Shown: piece after piece, positions 33,722 to 43,806 of the stretch | Numbering within the stretch: position 1 is the stretch's first letter | Layout of the letters: each line of letters opens with the position of its first letter | NCBI RefSeq assembly: GCF_002797495.1 | Contig: NZ_PGEZ01000002.1 | Coordinates: 186,001 to 250,000 of the forward strand | Reading direction: 5' to 3' | DNA length: 64,000 nt | Source: Mumia flava | GTDB lineage: Bacteria > Actinomycetota > Actinomycetes > Propionibacteriales > Nocardioidaceae | Notes under the pieces: model-generated | The model's input: the letters and a program-made list of their open reading frames with translations, nothing else | Databases searched by the model: none | Told to the model about the DNA's origin: nothing | Position numbers and translations under genes: made by a program

Positions 33722-34403
33722 GGACGACCGCGTACGAGCGCACGTCGCGCACCGCACGCTCGAGACTCGCGAGCCGCGGCTCCTTCACCTCCAGCCACCG
33801 AAGTCCGGGATCGAGCGTGCGGTCCGCCGCCGTGAGCACCTGAGCCACCAGGGCACGGTCTCCCCCGCCGGCGATGCGCAGATCACCCGGCACCAGCCGT
33901 ACGACGTGGTCCGCGGCCGACCCGGCCAGCGCGTCCGCCTGGTTCGCTCGGCGCCGGGCGTAGCGCTGCTGGCTCCACCCGCCGGCCTTCGTCCGGCCCT
34001 GCACGTAGCGCGTCCCGGTCTTGTGGGCGACGAGCCGCCCGTCCTCGACCCGACCGACCGCGTACCCGCCGCGGCGGACCAGGACGATCCCGAAGTCCTC
34101 GAGGGGCGGCTCGTCCTCGTACGTCGCGATCGCGCCGTCCGGGGACGTCCACGTCACCCGTGTCCCCGACCGCGTCACGATCGCCTGTCCGTGACGCGCC
34201 GAAAAGCGCTCGGTCCACCCGTGCAGCCGGTCGTACGGGACGAGGACGGCGGTCTCGACAGGCTCGCCCGGCGATACGGGCGAGTCGACCGACGGGTCTC
34301 GATCGCTCGCTCCGCTCGCGCCTCGACCACCGGTGGCGCCGCCTCGACCGCCGGTGGCTGCGCCTCGACCTCCGGCGGAAGCAGCAGGAGGCTCCGCGAC
34401 CAT
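33696..34403 (-). CDS. acVLRF1-type peptidyl-tRNA hydrolase
   Basis: Actinobacterial relative of Vms1-like release factors, which free nascent chains from stalled or split ribosomes. The 235-residue protein has the hallmark GTRYVQGRTKAGGWSQQRYAR near residues 130-150, where GGWSQQR takes the place of the GGQ loop. Upstream are WTERFSARHG and GIVLVRRGGYAVG. Residues 11-31 are Gly/Arg repeats encoded by three 21-bp tandem units, and residues 33-50 come from a sequence that looks like a dispersed intergenic repeat, so the true start may be downstream of ATG 34403. Confidence 0.85.
   Translation of the reverse strand: MVAEPPAASAGGRGAATGGRGGATGGRGASGASDRDPSVDSPVSPGEPVETAVLVPYDRLHGWTERFSARHGQAIVTRSGTRVTWTSPDGAIATYEDEPPLEDFGIVLVRRGGYAVGRVEDGRLVAHKTGTRYVQGRTKAGGWSQQRYARRRANQADALAGSAADHVVRLVPGDLRIAGGGDRALVAQVLTAADRTLDPGLRWLEVKEPRLASLERAVRDVRSYAVVLNEAARAR
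34320..34382. repeat. Three 21-bp tandem repeats
   Basis: Units at 34320-34340, 34341-34361 and 34362-34382 share gcctcgacc and ccggtgg or ccggcgg. They are read on the minus strand as GGRGAAT, GGRGGAT and GGRGASG-like heptads at the start of the VLRF1 frame. Just beside them, gtctcgatcgctcgctccgc at 34296-34315 resembles short repeats scattered in Nocardioidaceae intergenic regions. Confidence 0.85.
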
Positions 34404-34413
34404 CGGGATGGGA

Positions 34414-34809
34414 TCAGACGTTGAAGCCGAGGGCGCGCAGCATCTCGCGGCCGTCCTCGGTGATCTTGTCCGGGCCCCACGGCGGCATCCAGACCCAGTT
34501 GATCCGGAACTCGTTCACGATGCCCTCGAGGGCGCTGCGGGTCTGGTCCTCGATCACGTCGGTCAGCGGGCACGCCGCCGACGTCAGGGTCATGTCGATG
34601 GTGGCGTTGTTCGAGCCCTCCATCTCGACGCCGTAGACGAGGCCGAGGTCGACGACGTTGATCCCCAGCTCGGGGTCGACGACGTCCTTCATCGCCTCGG
34701 TGACGTCCTCGGCGGTCGTGGTGCTTGTCCCGGCCGGTGACAGGTCGACCTCCGGGAGGTCGCTCGCAGCCTCGGTCGCCGGCGACTGGTCGGTGTGGGT
34801 CTCGCTCAT
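34414..34809 (-). CDS. sufT: SufT-like DUF59/MIP18-family Fe-S assembly factor
   Basis: Last gene of the suf operon. The 131-residue protein has a disordered N-terminal 35 residues, then the DUF59 domain: VTEAMKDVVDPELGINVVDLGLVYGV near residues 36-61 and TLTSAACPLTDVIEDQT near 74-90, with the conserved Cys in AACPLT. Members help mature or deliver Fe-S clusters. ATG 34809 overlaps the sufU stop by four bases, which sets the start. Confidence 0.9.
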   Translation of the reverse strand: MSETHTDQSPATEAASDLPEVDLSPAGTSTTTAEDVTEAMKDVVDPELGINVVDLGLVYGVEMEGSNNATIDMTLTSAACPLTDVIEDQTRSALEGIVNEFRINWVWMPPWGPDKITEDGREMLRALGFNV

Positions 34810-35261
34810 CGTTCCTCCTCGCTCGTCGACCCGGCCGCCTGCGCGGTCGCGTCCTTGAATGCCATCCACCCCAGCAGCGCGCACTTCACGCGCGCGGGGA
34901 ACTGTGCGACGCCGGCGAACGCGATGCCGTCCTCGAGCGTCTCCTCGTCGGGCTCGACCTTGCCACGACCCTGCATCAGGGTCTGGAACTCCTCGAGCAG
35001 CACCATCGCCTCGGTGACCGGCTTGCCGGACACGAGGTCGTACATCACCGAGGTCGCCGCCTGGCTGATCGAGCAGCCCTCGGCGTCGTACGAGACGTCG
35101 GCGACCCTGCCGCCCTCGAGGTGCACCCGCAGGGTCACCTCGTCGCCGCAGGTCGGGTTCACGTGGTGGACCTCGGCCTCGTACGGCTCGCGCAGGCCGG
35201 CGCCGTGCGGCTTCTTGTAGTGGTCGAGGATGATCTCCTGGTACAGCGTGTCCACGTCCAT
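34806..35261 (-). CDS. sufU: SufU Fe-S scaffold / sulfurtransferase
   Basis: Accepts sulfur from SufS and passes it to the SufBCD complex. The 151-residue protein has the zinc/sulfur ligands Cys38 and Asp40 in NPTCGDEV, Cys63 in AEGCSISQA and Cys127 in ARVKCALLGW. It starts MDVDTLYQEIILDHY like other actinobacterial SufU proteins. A GTG at 35267 that overlaps the sufS stop is an alternative start two codons earlier. Confidence 0.95.
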   Translation of the reverse strand: MDVDTLYQEIILDHYKKPHGAGLREPYEAEVHHVNPTCGDEVTLRVHLEGGRVADVSYDAEGCSISQAATSVMYDLVSGKPVTEAMVLLEEFQTLMQGRGKVEPDEETLEDGIAFAGVAQFPARVKCALLGWMAFKDATAQAAGSTSEEER

Positions 35262-35263
35262 CG

Positions 35264-36522
35264 TCACATCACCTTGAAGTACTTCTGCGTGTGGACGATT
35301 CCCTCGGCGAGCGCGTCGATCTCCTCCAGCGTCGTGTAGAGGTAGAACGACGCCCGCGTGGTGGACTGCACGCCGAAGCGCCGGTGGGCGGGCTTCGCGC
35401 AGTGGTGCCCCGCGCGGATCGCGATCCCCTGGGAGTCCAGGATCTGCGCCACGTCGTGCGGGTGGACCCCGTCCAGGGTGAAGCTGATCGCTCCCCCGCG
35501 CTCGACGGGCTCGCTCGGACCGACGATCGTCACGCCGTCGATCGACTGCAGCCGCTTCAGGGCGTACGCGGTGATCTCCCGCTCGTGCGCGGCGATGGCG
35601 TCCATCCCGATCGCGGACAGGTAGTCGACCGCCGCGCCCAGACCCACGGCCTGCGCGATCGGCGGTGTCCCGGCCTCGAACTTCGCCGGTGGCGGGGCGT
35701 ACGTCGAGCGCTCCATCGTGACGGTCTCGATCATCTCGCCGCCGCCGAGGAACGGCGGCAGGGCCTCGAGGACCGTACGGCGGCCCCAGAGCACGCCGAT
35801 GCCCGTCGGGCCGACCATCTTGTGGCCGGTGAAGGCCACGAGGTCCGCTCCGAGGGCGGTGAGGTCCACCGGCAGCTGCGGGACGGCCTGCGACGCGTCG
35901 ACCATCACCAGCGCACCGACCGCGTGGGCCCGCGCGATGATCGTCTCCAGCGGCGTCACCGTGCCGAGCATGTTCGAGACCCAGGCGACGGAGACGATCT
36001 TCGTCCGCTCGTTGACCAGCGTGTCGAGGTCGTCCAGGTCGAGCCGGCCCTCGTCGGTCAGCCGGAACCACCGCAGCGTCGCGCCGGTGCGCTCGCAGAG
36101 GAGCTGCCACGGGACGATGTTCGAGTGGTGCTCCAGCTCGGAGATCACGATCTCGTCGCCGGGCCCGACCGCGAGGTCGCCGGTGGCGTTGCGCAGGGCG
36201 TTCGCGACCAGGTTGAGCGCCTCGGAGGCGTTGCGGGTGAACACGATCTCGTCGCGCGAGGGCGCGTTCACGAACGCCGCGACCTTGTCCCGCGCCCCCT
36301 CGAACGCCTCCGTCGCCTCGGCGCCCAGCTGGTGCATCGCGCGGGCGACGTTCGCGTTGTGCTGCAGGTAGTGCTCGGCCATCGCGTCGACCACCTGCTG
36401 CGGCTTCTGCGAGGTGTTCGCCGAGTCGAGATACACCAGCGGGCGGTCACCGGCCAGGCGACGGCGCAGGATCGGGAAGTCCTCCCGAACCCGCGCGACG
36501 TCGTAGAAGCCGGTGCCCGTCA

Positions 36523-36523
<1 letters not shown>
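35264..36523 (-). CDS. sufS: Cysteine desulfurase SufS
   Basis: PLP enzyme that takes sulfur from cysteine for Fe-S cluster assembly, 419 residues. The PLP lysine is in AFTGHKMVGPTGIG, with VDASQAVPQLPVDL and SELEHHSNIVPWQLL as cofactor and substrate contacts. The active Cys is in RAGHHCAKPAHRRFG. The short loop around this Cys is typical of class II (SufS) enzymes, which need SufU. ATG 36523 shares one base with the sufC stop. Confidence 0.96.
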
Positions 36524-37281
<758 letters not shown>

Positions 37282-37329
37282 GTGTGGTGACTCCGTACGT
37301 GGTTCGAGTAGATCAGAGTTCGGGTGGTC

Positions 37330-37353
37330 GGAGCCGCGGTCGCGCGCGGCTCC
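37330..37353 (-). promoter_or_regulatory. Intercistronic hairpin inside the suf operon
   Basis: ggagccgcg (37330-37338) pairs with cgcggctcc (37345-37353) across a six-base loop, a perfect 9-bp GC stem. It lies between the Rieske-type gene and sufC in the only long gap of the operon. It could slow or partly stop transcription, or protect mRNA ends. Confidence 0.5.
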
Positions 37354-37361
37354 GCGGAGGA

Positions 37362-37697
37362 TCAGATGCTGGGGCTGGACACGTCGACGAGGACGCCTCC
37401 GTCCTCGGTGACCTTGGCGGGGTAGACGGGGACGGGCTCGGTCGCCGGGAGGTTCAGGACCTCCCCGGTCCGGGCGTCGAAGCGCGAGCCGTGCAGCCAG
37501 CACTCGAGGGTGCAGTCCTCGACGTCGCCCTCGGACAGCGGGACCGCGGCGTGCGAGCACTCGTCGCGCACCGCGAAGACCTCCTCGCCGCAGCGGGTCA
37601 GGGCGATCTCCACGCCCTCGACCTCCACGGCGACCACGCCGCCGTCGGGGACGTCGGCGAGGTCGGTCGCGTAGCTGAACCCGTCCATCGCGCTCAC
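37362..37697 (-). CDS. Rieske-type [2Fe-2S] ferredoxin of the suf operon
   Basis: Small 111-residue protein with the two Rieske motifs, CSHAAV (Cys47, His49) and CWLHGSRFD (Cys66, His69), the ligands of a [2Fe-2S] centre. It resembles the soluble ferredoxin parts of oxygenases and nitrite reductase small subunits. Its place between sufD and sufC suggests an electron-transfer role in cluster assembly. GTG 37697 overlaps the sufD stop by four bases. Confidence 0.93.
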   Translation of the reverse strand: MSAMDGFSYATDLADVPDGGVVAVEVEGVEIALTRCGEEVFAVRDECSHAAVPLSEGDVEDCTLECWLHGSRFDARTGEVLNLPATEPVPVYPAKVTEDGGVLVDVSSPSI

Positions 37698-38893
37698 CGC
37701 TGCTCGGCGGCCACGGACTCGGCGACGCCGACGTGCTTGGCGAGCTCGCGCTCGACCGTCTCCAGCAGGCGGTCCTGGATCTCGGACACGCCGATCCGCC
37801 GGATGATGTCGTTGAAGAAGCCGTGCACGACGAGACGACGCGCCTCGACCTCCGGGATGCCCCGGCTCTGCAGGTAGAACAGGTGCATGTCGTCGAAGCG
37901 GCCGGTCGTCGACGCGTGGCCCGCGCCCTCGATCTCACCGGTCTCGATCTCGAGGTTCGGGACCGAGTCGGCGCGAGCGCCGTCCGTGAGCACGAGGTTG
38001 TCGTTGCTCTCGTACGTCTCGATCCCGACGCCCTCCTTGCGGATCAGCACGTCGCCGATCCACACGGTGTGCGCGGACTCGCCCTGCAGCGCGCCCTTGT
38101 AGTCGACCTTGCTGCGCCCCTTGGGGTTGTTGTGGTCGACGAAGAGGCGGTGCTCGAGGTGCTGGCCCGCGTCGGCGAAGTAGAGGCCGAGCATGTCGAC
38201 CTCGCCGCCGGTGCCGGCGTACTCGACCGAGGAGTTGATCCGCACCAGGTCGCCACCGAAGGTGACGACGACGTGCTTGAGGTGCGCGTCGCGGCCGACC
38301 AGCGCGTGGTGGTGCGCGACGTGGACGGCGTCGTCGTCCCAGTCCTGCACGGCGACGACGGTGAGCTGCGCTCCGTCACCGAGGACGATCTCGACGTTCT
38401 CCGCCCAGGTGGCGGAGCCGACGTAGTCGACGACCACGGTGGCCTGCGAGAACGGCTCTGCCTCGATCACCAGGTGACCGGCGCCCGCAGACTCGGTGCC
38501 GGTGCCGTGCAGCGTGATCGTGGTCGGCGTCGACGCGACGACCTCCGCCGGCACGACGACCTTGAGGACCTGGTCAGCCGCTGCCCAGGCACGAGCCGAG
38601 ACGCGGTCGACCGGCACGTAGTGCGACGAGCCGCGCGACGGGTCGTTGGTCCCGACGGTCTCCGTACGCACCTCCGGCGCCGCGTCGACCTCGACCTTGT
38701 GGTCGCGGTTGTCGAGCACGGCGTCGCTGTGCAGGCCCCGCATCCGCTTCAGCGGGGTGAAGCGCCAGATCTCCTCCAGGCCCTTCGGCACCGCGTGGTC
38801 GGCCGGGTCGAACGACCCCTCCGGGTGCAGGTGGCTGACGACGCGGGTCTCGATCGCGTCGGCGACGGTGGGTTCAGTGGTGGTCGCAGTCAC
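37694..38893 (-). CDS. sufD: SufD component of the SufBCD complex
   Basis: Forms the scaffold heterodimer with SufB, 399 residues. The N-terminal part has [12 protein letters not shown]. The beta-helix core includes [21 protein letters not shown] and [20 protein letters not shown]-type repeats. The C-terminal helix contains [21 protein letters not shown] and [10 protein letters not shown], the family hallmark. The start is GTG 38893, overlapping the sufB stop by four bases. Confidence 0.95.
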   Translation of the reverse strand: MTATTTEPTVADAIETRVVSHLHPEGSFDPADHAVPKGLEEIWRFTPLKRMRGLHSDAVLDNRDHKVEVDAAPEVRTETVGTNDPSRGSSHYVPVDRVSARAWAAADQVLKVVVPAEVVASTPTTITLHGTGTESAGAGHLVIEAEPFSQATVVVDYVGSATWAENVEIVLGDGAQLTVVAVQDWDDDAVHVAHHHALVGRDAHLKHVVVTFGGDLVRINSSVEYAGTGGEVDMLGLYFADAGQHLEHRLFVDHNNPKGRSKVDYKGALQGESAHTVWIGDVLIRKEGVGIETYESNDNLVLTDGARADSVPNLEIETGEIEGAGHASTTGRFDDMHLFYLQSRGIPEVEARRLVVHGFFNDIIRRIGVSEIQDRLLETVERELAKHVGVAESVAAEQR

Positions 38894-40344
38894 CCGACGG
38901 CACCTTCCATTTGCAGTTCGATCAGACGGTTGAGCTCCAGCGCGTACTCCATCGGGAGCTCGCGGGCGATCGGCTCGACGAAGCCGCGGACGATCATCGC
39001 CATCGCCTCGTCCTCCTCCAGCCCACGGCTCATCAGGTAGAAGAGCTGGTCGTCGCTGACCTTCGAGACGGTCGCCTCGTGGCCGAGCGAGACGTCGTCC
39101 TCGCGGACGTCGACGTACGGGTAGGTGTCGGAGCGGCTGATGTCGTCGACCAGCAGCGCGTCGCACTTGACCGTGCTGGCCGAGTGCTCCGCACCCTCGG
39201 TGACCTGGAGCAAGCCCCGGTAGGACGTACGGCCGCCGCCGCGCGCCACGGACTTGGAGATGATCGAGCTGGACGTGTGCGGGGCCGCGTGGACCATCTT
39301 CGCGCCCGAGTCCTGGTGCTGGCCCTCGCCCGCGAACGCGAGCGACAGCGTCTCCCCGCGGGCGTGCTCGCCCATCAGGTAGATCGCCGGGTACTTCATC
39401 GTCACCTTCGAGCCGATGTTGCCGTCGACCCACTCCATCGTCGCGCCCTCCTCGCAGACGGCGCGCTTGGTGACGAGGTTGTAGACGTTGTTCGACCAGT
39501 TCTGGATGGTCGTGTAGCGGCAGCGGCCGCCCTTCTTGACGACGATCTCGACGACCGCGGAGTGCAGCGAGTCGGTCTTGTAGATCGGCGCGGTGCAGCC
39601 CTCGACGTAGTGGACGTACGCGTCCTCGTCGACGATGATCAGCGTCCGCTCGAACTGGCCCATGTTCTCGGTGTTGATCCGGAAGTAGGCCTGCAGCGGG
39701 ATGTCGACGTGCACACCCGGCGGGACGTAGATGAACGAGCCGCCCGACCACACCGCGGTGTTGAGCGCCGAGAACTTGTTGTCGCCGACCGGGATCACGG
39801 TCGCGAAGTACTCCTCGAAGAGCTCCGGGTGCTCCTTGAGCGCCGTGTCGGTGTCGAGGAAGATCACGCCCTGCTCCTCCAGGTCCTCACGGATCTGGTG
39901 GTAGACGACCTCCGACTCGTACTGGGCGGCGACACCCGCGACGAGGCGCTGCTTCTCCGCCTCGGGGATGCCGAGCTTGTCGTAGGTGTTCTTGATGTCC
40001 TCCGGCAGGTCCTCCCAGCTCTGGGCCTGCTTCTCGGTGGAGCGGACGAAGTACTTGATGTTGTCGAAGTCGATGTCGCCGAGCTCGGCGCCCCAGGTGG
40101 GCATCGGCTTGCGGTCGAAGAGCTTCAGGCCCTTCATCCGCTTGTCGAGCATCCACGGGGGCTCGTTCTTCTTGCCCGAGATGTCCGCGACGACCGCGTC
40201 GTTCAGGCCGCGCTTCGCGCTGGCGCCCGCGACGTCGGGGTCGGCCCAGCCGAAGTCGTAGCGGCCGAGACCCTCGAGCTCGGGGTTGGCCTGCTCGATG
40301 GCGTTCGGCGCGTTGCCCACGCCGGTGTCCGGGGTGGTGGTCAT
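38890..40344 (-). CDS. sufB: SufB Fe-S scaffold protein
   Basis: Main cluster scaffold, 484 residues. It has [21 protein letters not shown] in the core, then [12 protein letters not shown], and the conserved Cys in [12 protein letters not shown] that corresponds to the site needed for cluster formation in E. coli SufB. The C-terminus [21 protein letters not shown] is typical. No intein is present, unlike some mycobacterial SufB proteins. ATG 40344 shares one base with the sufR stop. Confidence 0.97.
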   Translation of the reverse strand: MTTTPDTGVGNAPNAIEQANPELEGLGRYDFGWADPDVAGASAKRGLNDAVVADISGKKNEPPWMLDKRMKGLKLFDRKPMPTWGAELGDIDFDNIKYFVRSTEKQAQSWEDLPEDIKNTYDKLGIPEAEKQRLVAGVAAQYESEVVYHQIREDLEEQGVIFLDTDTALKEHPELFEEYFATVIPVGDNKFSALNTAVWSGGSFIYVPPGVHVDIPLQAYFRINTENMGQFERTLIIVDEDAYVHYVEGCTAPIYKTDSLHSAVVEIVVKKGGRCRYTTIQNWSNNVYNLVTKRAVCEEGATMEWVDGNIGSKVTMKYPAIYLMGEHARGETLSLAFAGEGQHQDSGAKMVHAAPHTSSSIISKSVARGGGRTSYRGLLQVTEGAEHSASTVKCDALLVDDISRSDTYPYVDVREDDVSLGHEATVSKVSDDQLFYLMSRGLEEDEAMAMIVRGFVEPIARELPMEYALELNRLIELQMEGAVG

Positions 40345-41030
40345 CAAGAGGTCCTCTCGTCGTTGGTGACCGAAGCCTGGGTGTCGGGGACGTACGTCGT
40401 GCAGATGCCGTCGCCGTGGGCGATCGTGGCGAGACGCTGCACGTGATGTCCCAACATCCGGGCGAACGCTTCTGTTTCCGCTTCGCACAGCTCGGGGAAC
40501 TCGGCGGCGACGTGCGCCACCGGGCAGTGGTGCTGGCAGAGCTGCTCGCCGCCCGGCGCCTGACGCACGCTCGCGGCGAACCCGTCCTCGCTCAGCGCGT
40601 CCGCCAGCACCTGCGGGCGCTCCTCGGCGCCGGTGCGCTCCAGCAGCGGCAGGTAGCGCCGCTCCAGGTCGCGGCTGCGCTGCCGCGCGAAGGCGGCGAC
40701 CGCGTCGTCGCCGACCGTCTTCGCCAGGAAGCGCAGGGCGCTGACCGCGAGGTCGTCGTAGTCCTGCTCGAACGCCTCACGTCCGGCGTCGGTGATCCCG
40801 AACACCTTCGCGGGACGTCCGCGCCCACGCCGTGACGGGATCCGGCGGGGCTCCTGCTCCTCGACCAGGCCCTCGTCGTCGAGGTTGTCGAGGTGGCGGC
40901 GGACCGCGGCCGGCGTCAGGTCGAGACGCTGCGCCAGCTGGGCGGCGGTCGACGGGCCCTCCTCCATGATGCTGCGCACCACGCGCTGACGAGTCGACGA
41001 CTCGTCAGAGGAGACCCGAGCTGTTTTCAC
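40344..41030 (-). CDS. sufR: SufR-type Fe-S-sensing repressor
   Basis: ArsR/winged-helix regulator at the head of the suf operon, 228 residues. The DNA-binding helix-turn-helix reads [21 protein letters not shown] near residues 27-47, with a basic wing [14 protein letters not shown]. Four C-terminal Cys (165, 169, 182 and 210) can bind an iron-sulfur cluster. SufR proteins repress the operon when the cluster is present. The GTG start at 41030 lies inside a candidate operator. Confidence 0.93.
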   Translation of the reverse strand: MKTARVSSDESSTRQRVVRSIMEEGPSTAAQLAQRLDLTPAAVRRHLDNLDDEGLVEEQEPRRIPSRRGRGRPAKVFGITDAGREAFEQDYDDLAVSALRFLAKTVGDDAVAAFARQRSRDLERRYLPLLERTGAEERPQVLADALSEDGFAASVRQAPGGEQLCQHHCPVAHVAAEFPELCEAETEAFARMLGHHVQRLATIAHGDGICTTYVPDTQASVTNDERTS

Positions 41031-41041
41031 AACATCAGTGT
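41027..41041 (-). promoter_or_regulatory. Candidate SufR operator over the sufR start
   Basis: On the minus strand the site reads ACACT-GATGT-TGTGA, two half sites with a five-base spacer. It fits the ACACT-N5-TGTGA form I recall for the mycobacterial SufR box. The GTG start codon of sufR is inside the right half site, so bound SufR would block the transcription start and the first codons. An AT-rich taataa, a possible -10, is 8-9 bases upstream. Confidence 0.65.
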
Positions 41042-41104
41042 GCCGTTATTAGTGCGGCCCGTTCAACGAAGGCCAGCCTTACCCGATCCCCGGTGTGGCG
41101 GGGA

Positions 41105-41485
41105 TCACTCGGTGGCCGTCGACGGCACGACCATGCGCAGGTGGACCTCGCCGACCAGCTCGTCGTCCCACACGACCACCATCGAGCCGCGGCTGCCGGA
41201 GCTCCAGGTGAAGGTCACGCGGGCTCGGTCCGCGGCGAGCTCCTCGACGTCGTCGATCAGCATCGCGTCCGTCGGAGGCTGCGCGGTGTACGCGGCGGCG
41301 ATCTGCTCCCGTCCGCCGAACGGGCCGTACGGGTTGTTCTCGATGTCCATCGCGGCGTCCTCGGCGAAGGTCGCGACGAACGGACCGAAGTCCCCGGACT
41401 GCACGCACGCGTTGAACAGGTCGCAGTGACGTTCGACCTTCTCGCGGAGGCTGGGCCCCTCCGCCGGTCCAGGTTGAGGAGTCAT
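41105..41485 (-). CDS. NTF2/SnoaL-like family protein
   Basis: A 126-residue protein with the cone fold of the NTF2-like superfamily: VERHCDLFNACVQSGDFGPFVATFAED near residues 17-43, GPFGGREQIAAAY near 54-66 and a beta-rich end. Such proteins include isomerases and many of unknown role; the substrate cannot be inferred. ATG 41485 has TAGCCT six bases upstream and no ribosome-binding site. It lies between the suf operon and the polymerase pair, transcribed toward sufR. Confidence 0.75.
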   Translation of the reverse strand: MTPQPGPAEGPSLREKVERHCDLFNACVQSGDFGPFVATFAEDAAMDIENNPYGPFGGREQIAAAYTAQPPTDAMLIDDVEELAADRARVTFTWSSGSRGSMVVVWDDELVGEVHLRMVVPSTATE

Positions 41486-41571
41486 CGCTCCAGGCTAGCG
41501 AGCCGATGAGTCGTGGCCGCGGCGGCGGTCGTAGGACCACAGGTGTCCCCGACTCCCTCTAGGTTGATCCC

Positions 41572-42660
41572 ATGGCGAGCGACGCGGTCGAGATCGAGGT
41601 CGGCGAGCAGGCGGTGCGGGTCAGCAGCCCGGGTCGCGTGATCTACGAGGAGACTCCGTGGTCCGCCGAGGTGACCAAGCTCGACGTCGTCCGCTACTAC
41701 GTGGCCGTGGGCGACGGCATCCTGCGCGCCCTGCACCGCCGACCGACGACCCTCGAGCGCTGGCCGAAGGGAGTGCGGGAGGGGATGGTGCTGTCGACGC
41801 GCCTGGACAACCGCGGCGACGCCTTCTACCAGAAGCGCGTGCCCAAGGGCGCCCCGCCGTACGTCGAGACGGCGAGGATCCGCTTCCCGTCGGGCCGCTT
41901 CGCCGACGAGGTCTGCCCGCACGACCTGGCCACCATCGCCTGGGCCGCGCAGATGGGCACGCTGACGTTCCATCCGTGGCCGGTCCGCGCCGACGACGTC
42001 GACCACCCCGACGAGCTGCGGATCGACCTCGATCCCCAGCCGGGGACCGACTTCTCCGACGCCGTCCGGGTCGCCGGCGTGGCCCGCACGCTGCTGGCGG
42101 AGCTCGGCATGACGGGCTTCCCGAAGACCAGCGGCAACCGCGGCGTCCACATCTACGTCCGGATCGAGCCGCGGTGGTCGTTCACCGACGTCCGGCACGC
42201 CGCGATCGCGTTCGGTCGCGAGCTGGGCCGGCGCACGCACGGCGTGACGACGAGCTGGTGGAAGGAGGAGCGCGGCGAGGCGATCTTCGTCGACTACAAC
42301 CAGAACAGCCGTGACCGCACCATCGCCAGCGCGTACAGCCTCCGCCCCAAGCCGGGAGCTCCGGTTTCCACGCCGCTGACCTGGGACGAGCTCGCCGAGG
42401 TGACCGATCCGACGGTGTTCAACCTCCACACCGTGCCGGCACGGATCGCCGAGCACGGCGACCCGCACGCCACGATCGACGGCACGGGCTCGTCGCTGGA
42501 GCCCCTGCTCGCGCTGTACGCCGCGGACGAGGAGTCCGGGCTCGGCGAGATGCCGTACCCCCCGGACTACCCCAAGATGCCGGGCGAGCCGCCGCGGGTG
42601 CAGCCGAGCAAGAAGGTCGCCGAGCACTGGGACGACGCCGGCAACCGGGTCGAGCCGTGA
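41572..42660 (+). CDS. Stand-alone LigD-type polymerase domain (PolD-like)
   Basis: Archaeo-eukaryotic primase-polymerase of the LigD POL family, 362 residues, without ligase or nuclease domains. Metal ligands are in RIDLDPQPG (Asp152 and Asp154), followed by TSGNRGVHIYVRI and IFVDYNQNSRDRTIASAYSLR. Family enzymes prefer ribonucleotides and act in end joining or gap repair. TAGGTT lies six bases before ATG 41572, so a leaderless transcript is likely. A DinB2-like polymerase gene follows 30 bases later. Confidence 0.92.
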   Translation: MASDAVEIEVGEQAVRVSSPGRVIYEETPWSAEVTKLDVVRYYVAVGDGILRALHRRPTTLERWPKGVREGMVLSTRLDNRGDAFYQKRVPKGAPPYVETARIRFPSGRFADEVCPHDLATIAWAAQMGTLTFHPWPVRADDVDHPDELRIDLDPQPGTDFSDAVRVAGVARTLLAELGMTGFPKTSGNRGVHIYVRIEPRWSFTDVRHAAIAFGRELGRRTHGVTTSWWKEERGEAIFVDYNQNSRDRTIASAYSLRPKPGAPVSTPLTWDELAEVTDPTVFNLHTVPARIAEHGDPHATIDGTGSSLEPLLALYAADEESGLGEMPYPPDYPKMPGEPPRVQPSKKVAEHWDDAGNRVEP

Positions 42661-42690
42661 GCAGCGGCGCAGGAGCCGGGTGCTGAGCCG

Positions 42691-43731
42691 ATGTGGGTGC
42701 TGCACGTCGACCTCGACGAGTTCCTCGCAGCCGTCGAGGTGCTACGGCACCCCGAGCTGGCAGGGCGTCCGGTGGTGGTCGGCGGGCGCGGTGACCCGAC
42801 CGAGCGCGCGGTGGTCTCGACGGCGTCGTACAAGGCCCGTGAGTACGGGATCCGGTCCGGGATGCCCCTGCGGACGGCCGTGAAGCGGTGTCCCGAGGCG
42901 GTGTTCCTGCCGGTCGACAAGCCGACGTACGAGGCGGCCTCGGAGGAGGTCATGGAGGTCCTCCGCTCGTTCGACGAGGCGGTCGAGGTGCTCGGGTGGG
43001 ACGAGGCGTTCGTCGCCGCGGACCGTCATGACCCGCACGACCTCGCTGCGTCGGTACGGTCGCGGGTGCTGGAGCGCACACGCCTGCACTGCTCGGTCGG
43101 GATCGGCGACAACAAGATCCGCGCGAAGAACGCCACGGACCACGGCAAGCCCCGCGGCACGTTCACGCTCACCCGGGACAACTGGTGGGCCGTGATGGGC
43201 GACCGGCCGGTGGACGCGGTGTGGGGCGTCGGGCGCCGGATCGCCGCCCGCCTCGCGCCGCTCGGCATCGTGACGGTGCGTGACCTCGGCGAGGCCGACG
43301 AGACTGCGCTCGTCGCCGAGCTCGGACCGACGATGGGACCCTGGTACCGCCGGCTGGCCCGCGGCGTCGACGCGTCGCCGGTGGACCCCACCCCCTGGGT
43401 GCCGCGGTCGCACGGCCACGAGGAGACCTTCCAGACCGACCTGGACGACCCGGGCGAGATCGAGGCGCAGGTCCGGCGCCTCGCCGCCCTGGCGGCGGCG
43501 GACGTGGTCGCCGACGGACGGCCGGCGGTCCGGGTGCGCCTGAAGATCCGGTACGTGCCGTTCGACACGCGTACGCGCAGCCACAAGCTGCCCGCACCCA
43601 CGAGCGACGCGTCCACGATCGCCGACGCCGCGGTGGCGCTGCTGGCGCGGACCGACCGGACCCGCGCGGTGCGACTGCTCGGCGTGACCGCGGAGATGGG
43701 TCCCCCGGAGCCATCCGCCGGTCGAGCCTGA
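42691..43731 (+). CDS. Y-family DNA polymerase, DinB2-type, with Leu steric gate
   Basis: Translesion polymerase of 346 residues. The catalytic acids are in VDLDEFLAAVE (Asp7 and Asp9) and GWDEAFV (Asp104 and Glu105). The residue after Phe11 that normally is Phe/Tyr and excludes ribonucleotides is Leu12. The same change marks mycobacterial DinB2, which uses rNTPs readily. Other DinB2-like stretches are CSVGIGDNKIRAK and WAVMGDRPVDAVWGVG. No beta-clamp motif is obvious at the C-terminus. It is directly downstream of the PolD-like gene. Confidence 0.92.
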   Translation: MWVLHVDLDEFLAAVEVLRHPELAGRPVVVGGRGDPTERAVVSTASYKAREYGIRSGMPLRTAVKRCPEAVFLPVDKPTYEAASEEVMEVLRSFDEAVEVLGWDEAFVAADRHDPHDLAASVRSRVLERTRLHCSVGIGDNKIRAKNATDHGKPRGTFTLTRDNWWAVMGDRPVDAVWGVGRRIAARLAPLGIVTVRDLGEADETALVAELGPTMGPWYRRLARGVDASPVDPTPWVPRSHGHEETFQTDLDDPGEIEAQVRRLAALAAADVVADGRPAVRVRLKIRYVPFDTRTRSHKLPAPTSDASTIADAAVALLARTDRTRAVRLLGVTAEMGPPEPSAGRA

Positions 43732-43757
43732 CGGGACCACGCTTGCGTCAAGGATGG

Positions 43758-43793
43758 TTCTGTGGTTCATTAGTCGAGTGATGAACCACAGAA
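43758..43793 (+). promoter_or_regulatory. Operator-like inverted repeat before gntR
   Basis: ttctgtggttcat (43758-43770) and atgaaccacagaa (43781-43793) are perfect 13-base complements with a 10-base spacer. The right arm runs into the GAAGG ribosome-binding site of the GntR gene. This is the form expected for an autoregulatory site of a YtrA-class repressor. Confidence 0.8.
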
Positions 43794-43806
43794 GGAAGGC
43801 GATCGG

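Noticed and set aside
38890-40344. Intein in SufB, as in some mycobacteria
   Set aside because: The 484-residue frame is uninterrupted and of normal length.
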